A stretch of 64,000 bases of DNA from Natrinema longum (GTDB lineage Archaea > Halobacteriota > Halobacteria > Halobacteriales > Natrialbaceae): positions 62,001 to 126,000 of the forward strand of contig NZ_CP071463.1 of the NCBI RefSeq assembly GCF_017352095.1. Reading direction: 5' to 3'. The first letter of the stretch is position 1; each line of letters begins with the position of its first letter. This document shows positions 8,773-17,648 of this stretch, one piece after another. Both the position numbers and the translations under genes were made by a program. The notes below the pieces were generated by a model. It was not told where the DNA came from. It searched no databases and worked only from the letters and a program-made list of their open reading frames with translations.

Positions 8773-10644
8773 CTACCAGTGGCCGAACAGCCGCTGGACG
8801 ACGCTGCGGTCGCTGGGCCGTTCGGCGAGCAGGACCGAGCTGTCGACCTCGTTGACGACGTCCATGTGCAACGAATCGCTCATCAACCGCGAAACCACCC
8901 CTTCCTCGGTCGCCCCGATGAGGATGAGCGAGTGGTCCTTCGACTGCCGGCAGATGGCGGTCTCGACGTCGCCCGAGTCGTCGACGACGATCTCGGCGTC
9001 CTCGAGGTCGCGTTCGGCGGCCCACTCGGCGAGGAACTGTTCGCCCCGCTCGCGGTCCTCCGGGCTGGCGACGACGTGTTGGAGCGTGATCTCGGCCCCG
9101 GAGTGGTCGCGAAGCGTCCGTGCGACCTCGGCGCTCAGGTCCGAGTCCGGGCCGCCCGCGGTCGGGAGGAGGACTCGCGAGGTGTCCAGGTCCCGATCCT
9201 TGAGGATCAGGAAGTCACAGGGGAGGTTGCTGGTCAGTTCGTTTATCCGACCCTCGGCACGACCCTGGCCCCACGGTCGGTCCTCTCCCCAGCCAAGCAC
9301 GACGAGATCGGCCTGCTCGCGTTCCGCGGTGTCGAAGACGTCCTCGAACGAGCGGTGGGAAACGACCGTCGACGTCTCGCAGTCGACGTCGTAGGACGCC
9401 GCTCGCTGGCAGACGCTTTCCATTCGCTGCTCGGACTCGGAGACGATCCGCTCGGTCTGGCCGGCACCGTATCGCATCGACGCACGACCCGGCATCTGGA
9501 CGATGTGGACGGCGTGTACTGTCGCGTTCTCGTGGCCGCTGGCCAGCCGGCAGGCGAGGTCGACGATCGTCGACTCGGTTCGCGGGTTCGAAATCGGGAC
9601 GAGCACGCGATAATCGCCGTTGTCGGTCGCGTGGGTCTCGGCAGTGTCTATCAAGGGAACGTACGACCGACCCACGTAGCTGCCGAACAACCACTCAGAT
9701 ATCGAGAGCTGGCGATCCGCTCCCTCGAACCGGGCGGACTCGAGGCGGTGTTCGCTGGTCTGGAAGTAGTTGACGACCGTGACCAGGACGATGCCGCCGA
9801 TGGTGTTTCCGAGCAGGACGGGCAGGACGAAGTCGGTGACGCCGACGAAGGGGTGGAGGCCGCCGTCGAGCACCAAGTAGACCATTTCCGTAAACGAGAC
9901 GACGACGTGAAACAGGTCCCCGAGTGGAATGGCGAGGAAGGCCATGTAGACGACGACGAGCCGCGAGATCGTGTCGCGGGAGGCGTAGACGATCCAGACG
10001 ACGCCGGCGACGATCAGCCCGGCGAATGCGGCCTTCGAGAAGAGGGCCCACCACGAGGTCTCGACACCGTGTTCCGCGAGGCTCATCGCGGCAGCCGCCG
10101 TGTTATCGTCGAAGACCTGACTGTAATACAGCGCGATCGCCCCGAGCCCGCCGCCGGCGAAGTTACCCGCGAGGACGATCGTCCAGTGGCGAAGCAGTGC
10201 GGGGATGCTGGCCAATCGCTCGAGCGTCAGCGCGACCGGCGGCAGCGTGTTCTCGGTATAGAGCTGGTAGCCACCGATGATGATGTAGATGAAGCCAAGC
10301 GGATAGAGCAGTTTGCTCAGAATCGGGTTGTCGGTCTCCGCCGTCAGGGACGCGTACAGCAGGAACGTAATCGTGATCGCAAACCCGGCGGCGAGACCGC
10401 TGAAGAACAGTTCACGACCGCCGGAGGTGATTTCCTCGTCGGCGGCGGCGACGATCCGCTGGAAGATCTCGTCGGAGGAAAACCGATCCCGGACGACCGC
10501 TCCGACCGCCGGCGCACCGCTTCTGGACCGTTCGACCGCCTCTCGAACCTGTTCCTGTTCGGGCGGGTCTCGGTCCTGTCGTGGGGGGTCGCGACCCTGT
10601 TTTGGGGGGTCTCGGTCGGTCCGCTCCTGATCGGGATTACTCAT
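8773..10644 (-). CDS. Formate/nitrite-type (FNT) transporter fused to two universal-stress domains
   Basis: A 623-residue membrane protein. Residues 1-55 form a hydrophilic cytoplasmic tail with three heptads beginning RDPP (11-31). Residues 56-300 are an FNT channel with about six helices, recognised by GGYQLYTENTLPP, VLAGNFAGGGLGA and LLGNTIGGI. Residues about 345-485 and 486-612 are two UspA-like domains (YRVLVPISNP... and SRVLLPTAGG...), which may bind nucleotide and gate the channel. FNT proteins transport formate, nitrite or related monovalent anions. Nitrite would fit the nirK island about 6 kb away, but specificity cannot be read from the sequence. An antisense frame across the gene is a GC artefact. 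Confidence 0.88.
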   Translation of the reverse strand: MSNPDQERTDRDPPKQGRDPPRQDRDPPEQEQVREAVERSRSGAPAVGAVVRDRFSSDEIFQRIVAAADEEITSGGRELFFSGLAAGFAITITFLLYASLTAETDNPILSKLLYPLGFIYIIIGGYQLYTENTLPPVALTLERLASIPALLRHWTIVLAGNFAGGGLGAIALYYSQVFDDNTAAAAMSLAEHGVETSWWALFSKAAFAGLIVAGVVWIVYASRDTISRLVVVYMAFLAIPLGDLFHVVVSFTEMVYLVLDGGLHPFVGVTDFVLPVLLGNTIGGIVLVTVVNYFQTSEHRLESARFEGADRQLSISEWLFGSYVGRSYVPLIDTAETHATDNGDYRVLVPISNPRTESTIVDLACRLASGHENATVHAVHIVQMPGRASMRYGAGQTERIVSESEQRMESVCQRAASYDVDCETSTVVSHRSFEDVFDTAEREQADLVVLGWGEDRPWGQGRAEGRINELTSNLPCDFLILKDRDLDTSRVLLPTAGGPDSDLSAEVARTLRDHSGAEITLQHVVASPEDRERGEQFLAEWAAERDLEDAEIVVDDSGDVETAICRQSKDHSLILIGATEEGVVSRLMSDSLHMDVVNEVDSSVLLAERPSDRSVVQRLFGHW

Positions 10645-10740
10645 TAACAGGTACGCACGCCTAGAAGGACTAAGCGTTTAGGATCTGCCACTGCAACCGG
10701 GTCGAATCGCGGTCCGCGACGGCCAGGTTCGCTCGAGGCG

Positions 10741-11889
10741 TTACAGCGAATCCGCCTCGAGTCGGCCGATGGCCAGCCTGAGCGCGACGAACGCTCCGAC
10801 GGCGAGCAGGCAGTAGGCGGCGAGCAGTCCCCAGGTCGTCGCCGTCGGGTTCCCGATCGCGAACTTCGCGACCGTGTTCGCGGGGTGTTCCGGAAGGGCG
10901 GTTGCGACGACCAGCGCGCCGACGGTGGCTACCGAGTAGAGCAACTGAGCCTGCCGTCGATCCGGGGCCCACAGCGCGACCCCGGTCCCGACGGTGACGA
11001 CGAGCACCGAGAGCGCGGCCACCACTACGATCAGCGCCGCCGGTCCCGCGATCGTGGTCCCGTTGACCGCCAGCAAGAGGAGCCAGGCGATCGCCTGAAC
11101 CGGTGCCAGTGCCGCGATCGACAGCAACTTCGTGTCGATCACGTCCGCGAGCGACAGCGGGGCGACCCGGAGCAGTTCGAGCGTCCCGCGCTGGCGCTCC
11201 TCGATCACCGAATCGACGACGATCGAGCCGCTGATGAACACCGGCAGGAAGCACAACAGCGGGAGCAAGACCGTGTACGTGAAACCGACGTATGGACTCG
11301 CCTGGATCTGCGACGGGACCGGAACCGGCGACTGCTCGAGCCGGCCCGCGTCGGCGTTTTGCTGGCGCTCGACGCGTTCGACGTGCTCTAAGGTGTTTCG
11401 AAGCTGAACGACGAGCAGGGTCGTCCGAAGCCCCTCCTCGGGCGCGGTCACCCTGACGCTGAGCCGGCCGTCGTCGGTCCTGTTCGCGTCGAGAACCGCG
11501 GCTACCTCGTCGGTCTCGAACGCGTCGTAGGCGGTCCCCCGATCGCTGTAGCGCCGGGCGGTGACCCCACTTTGTTCGCTCGCAGCCGCGAGCAACTCCT
11601 CGGTGTCGTCGCCGGTGACGGCGACCGTCGTCTGGTAGTCGTCGATCGATCCCGGATCGTACAGCGAGACGAGTCCGACCACCAGAAACGAGGAGAACCC
11701 CGCGATGAAGAGCTGGATCGCCAGCGCCAGCAGGATCGTCTTCTCCGAGCGCAGCGACGCTAGTTCTCGGCGGGCGATGGCCCAGCGTGCACCCCAGCTC
11801 GAGCCGGCGTCGATACCGCCGTCCGGGCGCGCCGGCGGGTTCGGCCCGCGCCGAATCGACTCCCGATCGGGGTCGCGCTCACGCGACAA
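10741..11889 (-). CDS. ABC-2 type transporter permease
   Basis: A 382-residue permease. It starts with an Arg/Pro-rich cytoplasmic tail, then one membrane helix (about residues 50-75) and a large extracytoplasmic domain (80-200). Five further helices follow, with the DSVIEERQRGTLELLRVAPLS coupling region typical of ABC-2/CcmB-like exporters of the NatB type. Its start overlaps the end of the preceding permease gene by 11 bp, so it is the third gene of the ATPase-permease-permease operon 14643 to 10741. The substrate is unknown; Na+ or drug efflux and lipid export are all precedented. Confidence 0.87.
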   Translation of the reverse strand: MSRERDPDRESIRRGPNPPARPDGGIDAGSSWGARWAIARRELASLRSEKTILLALAIQLFIAGFSSFLVVGLVSLYDPGSIDDYQTTVAVTGDDTEELLAAASEQSGVTARRYSDRGTAYDAFETDEVAAVLDANRTDDGRLSVRVTAPEEGLRTTLLVVQLRNTLEHVERVERQQNADAGRLEQSPVPVPSQIQASPYVGFTYTVLLPLLCFLPVFISGSIVVDSVIEERQRGTLELLRVAPLSLADVIDTKLLSIAALAPVQAIAWLLLLAVNGTTIAGPAALIVVVAALSVLVVTVGTGVALWAPDRRQAQLLYSVATVGALVVATALPEHPANTVAKFAIGNPTATTWGLLAAYCLLAVGAFVALRLAIGRLEADSL

Positions 11890-13732
11890 GCCGGAACACC
11901 CCCAGGTTGTAGGTCACGTGGAGGATCGTCGCTGCGACGAGCCCGACGACGTAGCCGGCTCGACCGCGGGTCGCTCCGAGCGAAGCGGTGACGGCCGTCA
12001 CCGCATGTAAGCCAAGCGGTGCGAGAAAGACGAGCAGGAGTATCAGCGGATCGCTCGAGAGGGCGGGGCCGAAGGCGGCGGCACCGACTGCAAGTTCGGG
12101 CAGACCGACGAACTGGACGACGTGGGTGAGTTTCTCTCCGACGAAGAAACCGGCCCCCGAGAGCGCGCCGACGACGGCGGCCGTCCGCAGCGTCGGCTCG
12201 AACCGCGAGCGGGCGAAGCCGGCGTAGACGTGGATGCTCTTCGCGACTTCCTCGATCGCTGCGGCGACGACGACGATGACGGGCAACGCGACGCCCTGCG
12301 GAACGACGAACAGGAGGGCAACGGCGACGAGCTGACCCGCGAAGACGAACGGAATGAAGAGGATCGAGAGTAGGGAGATACTCCACGAGCTGTGAATCCG
12401 CCTCGCGATCGCGTCGACGACTTTCGCCGGGATCGGCTTCTGTGCGAACATGTCCTCCTCGCGGTAGACGCCGATCCCCAGCAGGAAGCAGACGGCCGCG
12501 CTGAGATAGAACGGGCCAGTCGAAAACAGGTACTCCCCCAGTCGAACCGATTCGTCTTGCAGATCCATCACGACCAGCGTCAGCGGCGAGATCAGCGCGA
12601 TCGGGTTTACCTCCGTGAAGATCGCCGGAATGAACGTATACGTCGTCAGCACGACGCTGATCGTGACCGTCACGAACGTCAGCTCCTTGAACGAGCGGGC
12701 GAGCATCGCGCCGATGAACGTCGACGCCAGAAAGAGTACGGCGATCGGTATCGCCCCGGCGACGGCCAGCGGGCCGCCGTCGATCGCGACGGCGATCGCG
12801 ACGACGATACCGACGAGCCCGAGCAGATACGGCAGCGTCTTTCCGGCGACGATTTCGTAGCGCGACGCCGGTGACACCAACAGGAGTTCGCCCCGTCGCT
12901 TGACCCGCTCGTCCATGATCGTGCTTCCGTACGACTGGATGACGAAGTTCATCGGCACGATAAACAGGAACGCGAGGACGAGCGATTTGAAGGGGAACGG
13001 CGGCGCGATCGAGCCGGGCGTCTGCGACGTCGTCGATCCGCCACCGACGGTCGGAACCTGCAGGGGCCCGTCTCCCCCGGTCCCGTCGGTACTGCGATCG
13101 CTACCGCCGACGGTCGTCGATCCGTCTCCACTACCGCCTTCGGCCCCCTCGTCGGATCCGTCCCCAGCATCGGTTTCGCCCCCAGTGGAGACACCGGAGC
13201 CGGTCGTCCCGCCAGGATCGCGTTGCCGATACTCGATCGAAACGGAAACCGGATAGGCGGCCGCCCGATCGGATTCGTTCTCCATGAGCCGCGAGTTGTA
13301 CGCCGTGATCGAGCCGCGAAACGCCTCGTAGGCGGCCGCGCCGTTGTCGCCGACGTGTGTAATCCGCCCGCCTTGTGTCACCACGAGATCGACGTTCGCC
13401 GGGTCCCCGTGCTCGCGTTCGACGTCCTCGAGCGGTATCGCCCGGAACTCCTCGCTCTGGACCGCGACGTCGTGATACTGACTGTCCTCGTCGACGCCGA
13501 CGACGTAGAGCTCCCGCTCGAGGCCGGGGCCGTCGTCGGCGACGGAAGCCCCCGCGACGCCGACTACGAGCACCATCGCGAGGAGCGCAAGCGCCGTCTT
13601 CCGGTCGACGGTGCCGATGCTCCGGGAGACCTCCCAGCGGGCGATCCGACTCGTGCGCGCGATGATACCTTGAAGCCAGCGACCGAACCGAAGCACGTGC
13701 GAGAGGAGCCACTGCAGACGGCCGTCGCTCAC
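11879..13732 (-). CDS. ABC-2 permease fused to a PrsW-like intramembrane protease
   Basis: A 617-residue protein with two membrane modules. Residues 1-430 are an ABC-2 permease: one helix, an extracytoplasmic domain containing a Gly/Ser/Thr/Asp-rich linker (about 165-225), then helices with the DERVKRRGELLLVSPASRYE coupling loop. Residues about 440-617 match PrsW-family glutamic proteases: IEEVAKS (EExxK) near 490, FFVGE in the next helix pair, and later histidines in GLHAVTA and HVTYN. It overlaps both neighbours (ATGA with the ATPase, 11 bp with the next permease), so it is clearly co-expressed with them. It may be an exporter that also cleaves a membrane substrate; this is inference. Confidence 0.85.
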   Translation of the reverse strand: MSDGRLQWLLSHVLRFGRWLQGIIARTSRIARWEVSRSIGTVDRKTALALLAMVLVVGVAGASVADDGPGLERELYVVGVDEDSQYHDVAVQSEEFRAIPLEDVEREHGDPANVDLVVTQGGRITHVGDNGAAAYEAFRGSITAYNSRLMENESDRAAAYPVSVSIEYRQRDPGGTTGSGVSTGGETDAGDGSDEGAEGGSGDGSTTVGGSDRSTDGTGGDGPLQVPTVGGGSTTSQTPGSIAPPFPFKSLVLAFLFIVPMNFVIQSYGSTIMDERVKRRGELLLVSPASRYEIVAGKTLPYLLGLVGIVVAIAVAIDGGPLAVAGAIPIAVLFLASTFIGAMLARSFKELTFVTVTISVVLTTYTFIPAIFTEVNPIALISPLTLVVMDLQDESVRLGEYLFSTGPFYLSAAVCFLLGIGVYREEDMFAQKPIPAKVVDAIARRIHSSWSISLLSILFIPFVFAGQLVAVALLFVVPQGVALPVIVVVAAAIEEVAKSIHVYAGFARSRFEPTLRTAAVVGALSGAGFFVGEKLTHVVQFVGLPELAVGAAAFGPALSSDPLILLLVFLAPLGLHAVTAVTASLGATRGRAGYVVGLVAATILHVTYNLGVFRLVA

Positions 13733-14643
13733 GCCTCCGTCCTCCCCGGTTCGCTCGCGACCTCGAGGAAGATCTCCTCGAGACTCGGCGTCTTCGTCTG
13801 GATGTCGGTCACCCGACCCCCGTCCGATTCGACGCCCTCCCGGACGGCATCGACGGCGGTCATATCGCCGACGACGTGACGGACCTGCCCGTTCTCGCGC
13901 GTGACCTCGATCGGCGAGTGTCCGTCGACGGCGCGGCTCCCGTCGGCCGTCGCGTAGACGTGGTACTCGGTGCCGCCGTGGGCGTCCCGGATCTCCTCGA
14001 GGCTACCCCGGGCGACGATCCGGCCGTCGTTCATGATGACGATCCGGTCGCAGATGCTCTCGACGTGGAAGAGGTTGTGCGCGCTGAAGACGATCGTCTT
14101 CCCCTCGTCGCTCAGTTCGCGGGTGAACTCGATGATGTAGTTGGTCGTCAACGGATCCAACCCCGACGCCGGCTCGTCGAAGATCAACACGTCGGGATCG
14201 TTCACCAGGGCACGCGCGATCGCGACCTTCCGTTGCATCCCCTTGGACATGTTGCCGATCCGTCGCTCGCGGTGCTCGAGGTCGAGGCGGTCCAGCGAGT
14301 CGTGGATCCGCTCCCGAGAGACGTCGGCGGGAACGTCGTAGAGGTCGGCGAAGAACTCGAGGTAATCGATCGCCGTCATCTCCTCGTAGAGCGGCGATTC
14401 CTCGGGGAGGAAGCCGAGTCGGCGCTGCATCGCGGGTTCGCCGGGCGTCTGCCCGGCGACGACGGCGGTGCCGGCCGTGGGTTCGATCAACCCTGCGAGC
14501 ATCTTCAGCGTGGTCGTCTTGCCTGCGCCGTTCGGGCCGACGACGCCGAAGACCTCGCCGCGCTCGATTTCGAAGGAGCTCCCCTCGACTGCGGTGAATC
14601 CGCCGTACTCCTTCCGGAGGTCGTCTACCTCGAGTATGGCCAT
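13729..14643 (-). CDS. ABC transporter ATP-binding protein
   Basis: A 304-residue ATPase for the two permeases that follow. Walker A is GPNGAGKTT (about 37-45), the signature reads MSKGMQRK in place of LSGGQ (common in NatA-like exporters), Walker B is VLIFDEPASGLDP, and the switch His is in VFSAHN. The C-terminal 80 residues are the accessory domain seen in NatA-type ATPases. It is first in the operon and overlaps the permease-protease gene by ATGA. The spacer 14644-14836 towards the divergent SRPBCC gene should hold its promoter. Confidence 0.95.
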   Translation of the reverse strand: MAILEVDDLRKEYGGFTAVEGSSFEIERGEVFGVVGPNGAGKTTTLKMLAGLIEPTAGTAVVAGQTPGEPAMQRRLGFLPEESPLYEEMTAIDYLEFFADLYDVPADVSRERIHDSLDRLDLEHRERRIGNMSKGMQRKVAIARALVNDPDVLIFDEPASGLDPLTTNYIIEFTRELSDEGKTIVFSAHNLFHVESICDRIVIMNDGRIVARGSLEEIRDAHGGTEYHVYATADGSRAVDGHSPIEVTRENGQVRHVVGDMTAVDAVREGVESDGGRVTDIQTKTPSLEEIFLEVASEPGRTEA

Positions 14644-14836
14644 TCGTTAGCCCGACGGAAGGAGTCAGCCAAGTAAAATCTAGCGGCTGACGACAGTCAA
14701 GATACGCTGATCGATGGCGCTCCCGGCCCGCTCGGGCGTCCGTCTCCAAACCCCCGTTCGCGCCACCGCGGCTCGTCGACGCCGACGTCCCCACGCCGTG
14801 GCAACGCCCTTGGTCGCTGACCGCATAGCAACGGCC

Positions 14837-15259
14837 ATGACTCGAGTTCGGACCGCGCGAACGGGAGACGGTCGCTGCCTCGAGGTGTCGCACGTCCTCG
14901 GGGTTCCGGCGGCCGACGCCTGGGACCCCCTCGTCGATACGACACAGTGGCCGGCGTGGTCGCCGACCGTGATCGGTGTCGAGGCGACGGACCGCCGGGT
15001 TCGAACCGACACGACGGGTCGGATTCGGGTTCCGGGCGTCTGGCTGCCGTTCAGGATCACGTCGTGTACCGAGCGCCGGTGGGCCTGGCGCGTGGCGGGA
15101 CTCCCCGCGACCGGCCATCGCGTCGACGACCTCGGGGACCACCGGTGTCGGATCGCGTTCGAACTGCCGCTCTCGGGGTCGGGATACGTGCCGGTCTGTC
15201 TCCGCGCACTCGAGAACCTCGAGGAGTTGCTCGACGACCGGGCAGCGATGGAGCAGTAG
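14837..15259 (+). CDS. SRPBCC-family (START/polyketide cyclase-like) protein
   Basis: A 140-residue protein with the ligand-cavity fold pattern: VSHVLGVPAADAWDPLVDTTQWPAWSPTV at the N-terminus, alternating strands, and a C-terminal helix (YVPVCLRALENLEELL). SRPBCC proteins bind hydrophobic ligands or act as cyclases or dehydratases. Nothing here points to a substrate. The ATG at 14837 is preferred because the 41 residues encoded upstream are Arg-rich and unlike the family. It is divergent from the ABC ATPase gene and convergent with the hydrolase at 15320. Confidence 0.78.
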   Translation: MTRVRTARTGDGRCLEVSHVLGVPAADAWDPLVDTTQWPAWSPTVIGVEATDRRVRTDTTGRIRVPGVWLPFRITSCTERRWAWRVAGLPATGHRVDDLGDHRCRIAFELPLSGSGYVPVCLRALENLEELLDDRAAMEQ

Positions 15260-15319
15260 CAGCGAGCCGAAGACTGACCCGCGGGGCCACGACCGACGCC
15301 GCGAGACCGGGTTACGCGA

Positions 15320-16255
15320 TCACGATCCCAGATGCGAGCGGAGCAGTGCGGTCACCCGGTCGGGCTCCTCGTGGAGCACCCAGTGGCTCGCCGCGGGGAA
15401 CAACTCGAGACGGCTGTCGGAACAGAAGCCCGCGCTGTCGACCGCCAACGCGGGGACGAGCGCGTCGTCGTCCTCGCCCCAGACCACGAGCGTCGGTGCA
15501 TCGACCTGCTCGCGTGGCGGCGTCGATGGATATCGTGTGGCCGCGCGATACCAGTTGAGCATCCCGGTGAGCGCGCCGTCTCGATCCCAGGCACGCCGGT
15601 AGGCGGCCACCTCGTCGTCGCCGAACGTTCCCGGTCGGGCCGTCCGCCGAAGCGCTCGCTCGAGCAGGCGGTAGTCGTCGTACCGACAGGCGAACTCGGG
15701 TAACCACGGCAACTGGAAGCCGATCGCGTACCAGCTTCGACGCAGTTGCTCCGGGTTCGAGCGGAGTTGCCGGCGATAGGCGGTCGGATGCGGAGCGTTG
15801 ACGATACCGAGCCGATCGATCACCTCTGGATACCGAAGCGCGAGTTCCCAGGCGACCATCCCGCCCCAGTCGTGGCCGACCACGTGTGCGGCCGCTTTTC
15901 CCTCGCTTCGGATCAGGGCACGGACGTCCCCCGCGAGTTCTCGAGTGCGGTAGGCTCGGACCCCCTGTGGTTTTTCGCTCAGGTTGTACCCCCGTTGATC
16001 GGGAACGAGTACCTGGTAGCCGGCCCCGACGAGCGGCGCGATCTGCTCCCGCCAGCCGTACCAGAACTCGGGAAAGCCATAGAGCAAGACGACCAGCGGA
16101 TCGTCCTCGTCGCCGGCAGTGACGACGTTCAACTCGACTCCGTTGACGACGCGAGCGGTCGCGTCGATATCGATCGATGCCGGAACGACGGACTCGATAT
16201 CGAGTTCCGTGGTCGTCGATCGCTGGTTCGATCCCATCGGGTTTCCATGCGTCAC
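15320..16255 (-). CDS. Alpha/beta hydrolase, epoxide-hydrolase-like
   Basis: A 311-residue alpha/beta hydrolase. The nucleophile elbow is GHDWGG (Asp nucleophile, as in epoxide hydrolases and haloalkane dehalogenases). The acid is likely in VVWGEDDDALV and the histidine in AASHWVLHEEP. The oxyanion motif, normally HGxP, reads YGFPEFWYGW here, with Tyr for His. A cap domain follows APHPTAY. Start: the ATG at 16255 gives MTHGNPMGSNQ; a second ATG seven codons on is possible. It is divergent from nirK, so the spacer 16256-16502 holds two promoters. Confidence 0.87.
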   Translation of the reverse strand: MTHGNPMGSNQRSTTTELDIESVVPASIDIDATARVVNGVELNVVTAGDEDDPLVVLLYGFPEFWYGWREQIAPLVGAGYQVLVPDQRGYNLSEKPQGVRAYRTRELAGDVRALIRSEGKAAAHVVGHDWGGMVAWELALRYPEVIDRLGIVNAPHPTAYRRQLRSNPEQLRRSWYAIGFQLPWLPEFACRYDDYRLLERALRRTARPGTFGDDEVAAYRRAWDRDGALTGMLNWYRAATRYPSTPPREQVDAPTLVVWGEDDDALVPALAVDSAGFCSDSRLELFPAASHWVLHEEPDRVTALLRSHLGS

Positions 16256-16429
16256 GAACGGTCATATCGGTTGGGTGACCGACCGGGAGAACTCGTTCTA
16301 TAGACGGGCGACTCGAATGGCTGGTCGGCGGTGAGCGGACGATCACCGGACTCCGAAGGGTCGGGACCCGTTCTGTCCACACGGTCGACCGGAGAGGTAT
16401 TTAAATGACCACGATATACGGGGATTCTT

Positions 16430-16446
16430 CGAATGGATTACTATAC
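16430..16446 (+). promoter_or_regulatory. Candidate nirK promoter with imperfect CGAA-N4-TTCG half-site
   Basis: CGAATGGATTAC (16430-16441) matches six of the eight fixed bases of the CGAA-N4-TTCG motif described for the haloarchaeal anaerobic regulator NarO. It runs directly into a TATA-like TACTATAC (16439-16446). From there a leader of about 35 nt would precede the nirK ATG at 16503. The spacing resembles that of the perfect site before the SCO1 gene (62 versus 69 bp to the ATG). A second TATA-like ACTATATG (16484-16491) is too close to the ATG for a leaderless start. Confidence 0.4.
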
Positions 16447-16502
16447 AGCGGGAACCGTCGCGATGGTTGATCATACGTCCACCACTATATGCAGATAGGA
16501 CA

Positions 16503-17591
16503 ATGACCCAAACTCAAATCAGTCGACGGCGGGCGATGCAGGCGATTGGGGCGACCGGCGCGCTGGCGGTTGCCGGCTGTCTCGGTGGAAGCGGAGCGGA
16601 GAACGACGCAGAACCAAACCAGTCGGCCGATGGGGAGGGACTACCGGAAGCGAAGGCGGTCGACGTCGACCGGATCGCACGGGATCCGACGGACATCCCC
16701 CCGCCGGTCGACTGGAACGAGCCCCGCGAGCACGACGTGACGGTCGAAACGGTCCGGCAGACGGCCGAGATCGAGCCCGGCGTCACGTTCGAGTACATGA
16801 CCTTCGAGGGGCAGGTGCCGGGGCCGATGATCCGCGTCCGGCGCGGTGACCGCGTGAACCTCACGTTCGACGTCCCGGAGGACCTGAACATGGCGGCTCA
16901 CAATATGGACTTCCACGCGGTCTATGGCCCCGGCGGCGGAGCCGAGGCGACCACGATCGCACCCGGCGACGACCCGGCCCGGATCAGCTTCACCGCCGAC
17001 TACGCCGGCGTGTTCATCTACCACTGTGCGATCCCGAACATGGATCAACACATCAGCTCGGGGATGTTCGGCTCGATCCTCGTCGAGCCCGAAGACGGCC
17101 TCCCCGAGGTCGATCACGAGTACTACCTCGGCCAACACGAGATCTACACCGACGGCGACGTCGGCGAAGCCGGCCACCACAGCTTCGACTTCGACGCCAT
17201 GCTCGAGGAGTCGCCGACCTACGTCGTCTTCAACGGCCAGGCCTACGGCTTCACCGAGGACGGCGTCGGGCCCATGACGGCCGAAACCGGCGACACCGCA
17301 CGCGTGTACTTCGCCAACGGCGGGCCCAACCTGCTGAGCTCGCTCCACCCCATCGGCAACGTCTGGAGCCGCTACTACCGCGACGGCGACCTCCTGAGCG
17401 AGCCCGACCAGAACATCGAGACCGCGCCCGTCGCCCCCGGGACGACCACGGCTGGCGAGATGGAGTTCCCCGTCCCCGGTCCCGTCAAAATCGTCGACCA
17501 CGCGCTGACGCGGGCCACTCGCCGCGGTGCCCTCGCCGTCATCGACGTCGACGGCGAGCCCACTCGAGACGTCTACGACGAGGATCCGTAA
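16503..17591 (+). CDS. nirK: Copper-containing nitrite reductase
   Basis: Reduces nitrite to nitric oxide on the outer face of the membrane, the defining step of denitrification. The 362-residue precursor has a Tat signal with RRR and a lipobox (VAGC, Cys26), so it is probably a lipoprotein. Two cupredoxin domains follow. Type-1 copper ligands are His133, Cys175, His183 and Met188. Type-2 ligands are His138, His174 and His282 (LHPIGN). The catalytic Asp is Asp136 in HNMDFHA. All ligands are present, so the enzyme should be active. It is followed by a blue-copper protein gene, its likely electron donor or a related carrier. Confidence 0.96.
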   Translation: MTQTQISRRRAMQAIGATGALAVAGCLGGSGAENDAEPNQSADGEGLPEAKAVDVDRIARDPTDIPPPVDWNEPREHDVTVETVRQTAEIEPGVTFEYMTFEGQVPGPMIRVRRGDRVNLTFDVPEDLNMAAHNMDFHAVYGPGGGAEATTIAPGDDPARISFTADYAGVFIYHCAIPNMDQHISSGMFGSILVEPEDGLPEVDHEYYLGQHEIYTDGDVGEAGHHSFDFDAMLEESPTYVVFNGQAYGFTEDGVGPMTAETGDTARVYFANGGPNLLSSLHPIGNVWSRYYRDGDLLSEPDQNIETAPVAPGTTTAGEMEFPVPGPVKIVDHALTRATRRGALAVIDVDGEPTRDVYDEDP

Positions 17592-17648
17592 GCGATCCCG
17601 AACGGTCCTCCCGGACGGGGGACCGACGACCGACCACACACCACCACT

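Noticed and set aside
8701-10647. A 648-codon plus-strand frame opposite the FNT-Usp gene
   Set aside because: It is the GC-rich mirror of a real gene: no recognisable domain, Arg/Val/Asp-rich, and the minus-strand product has clear FNT and Usp motifs.
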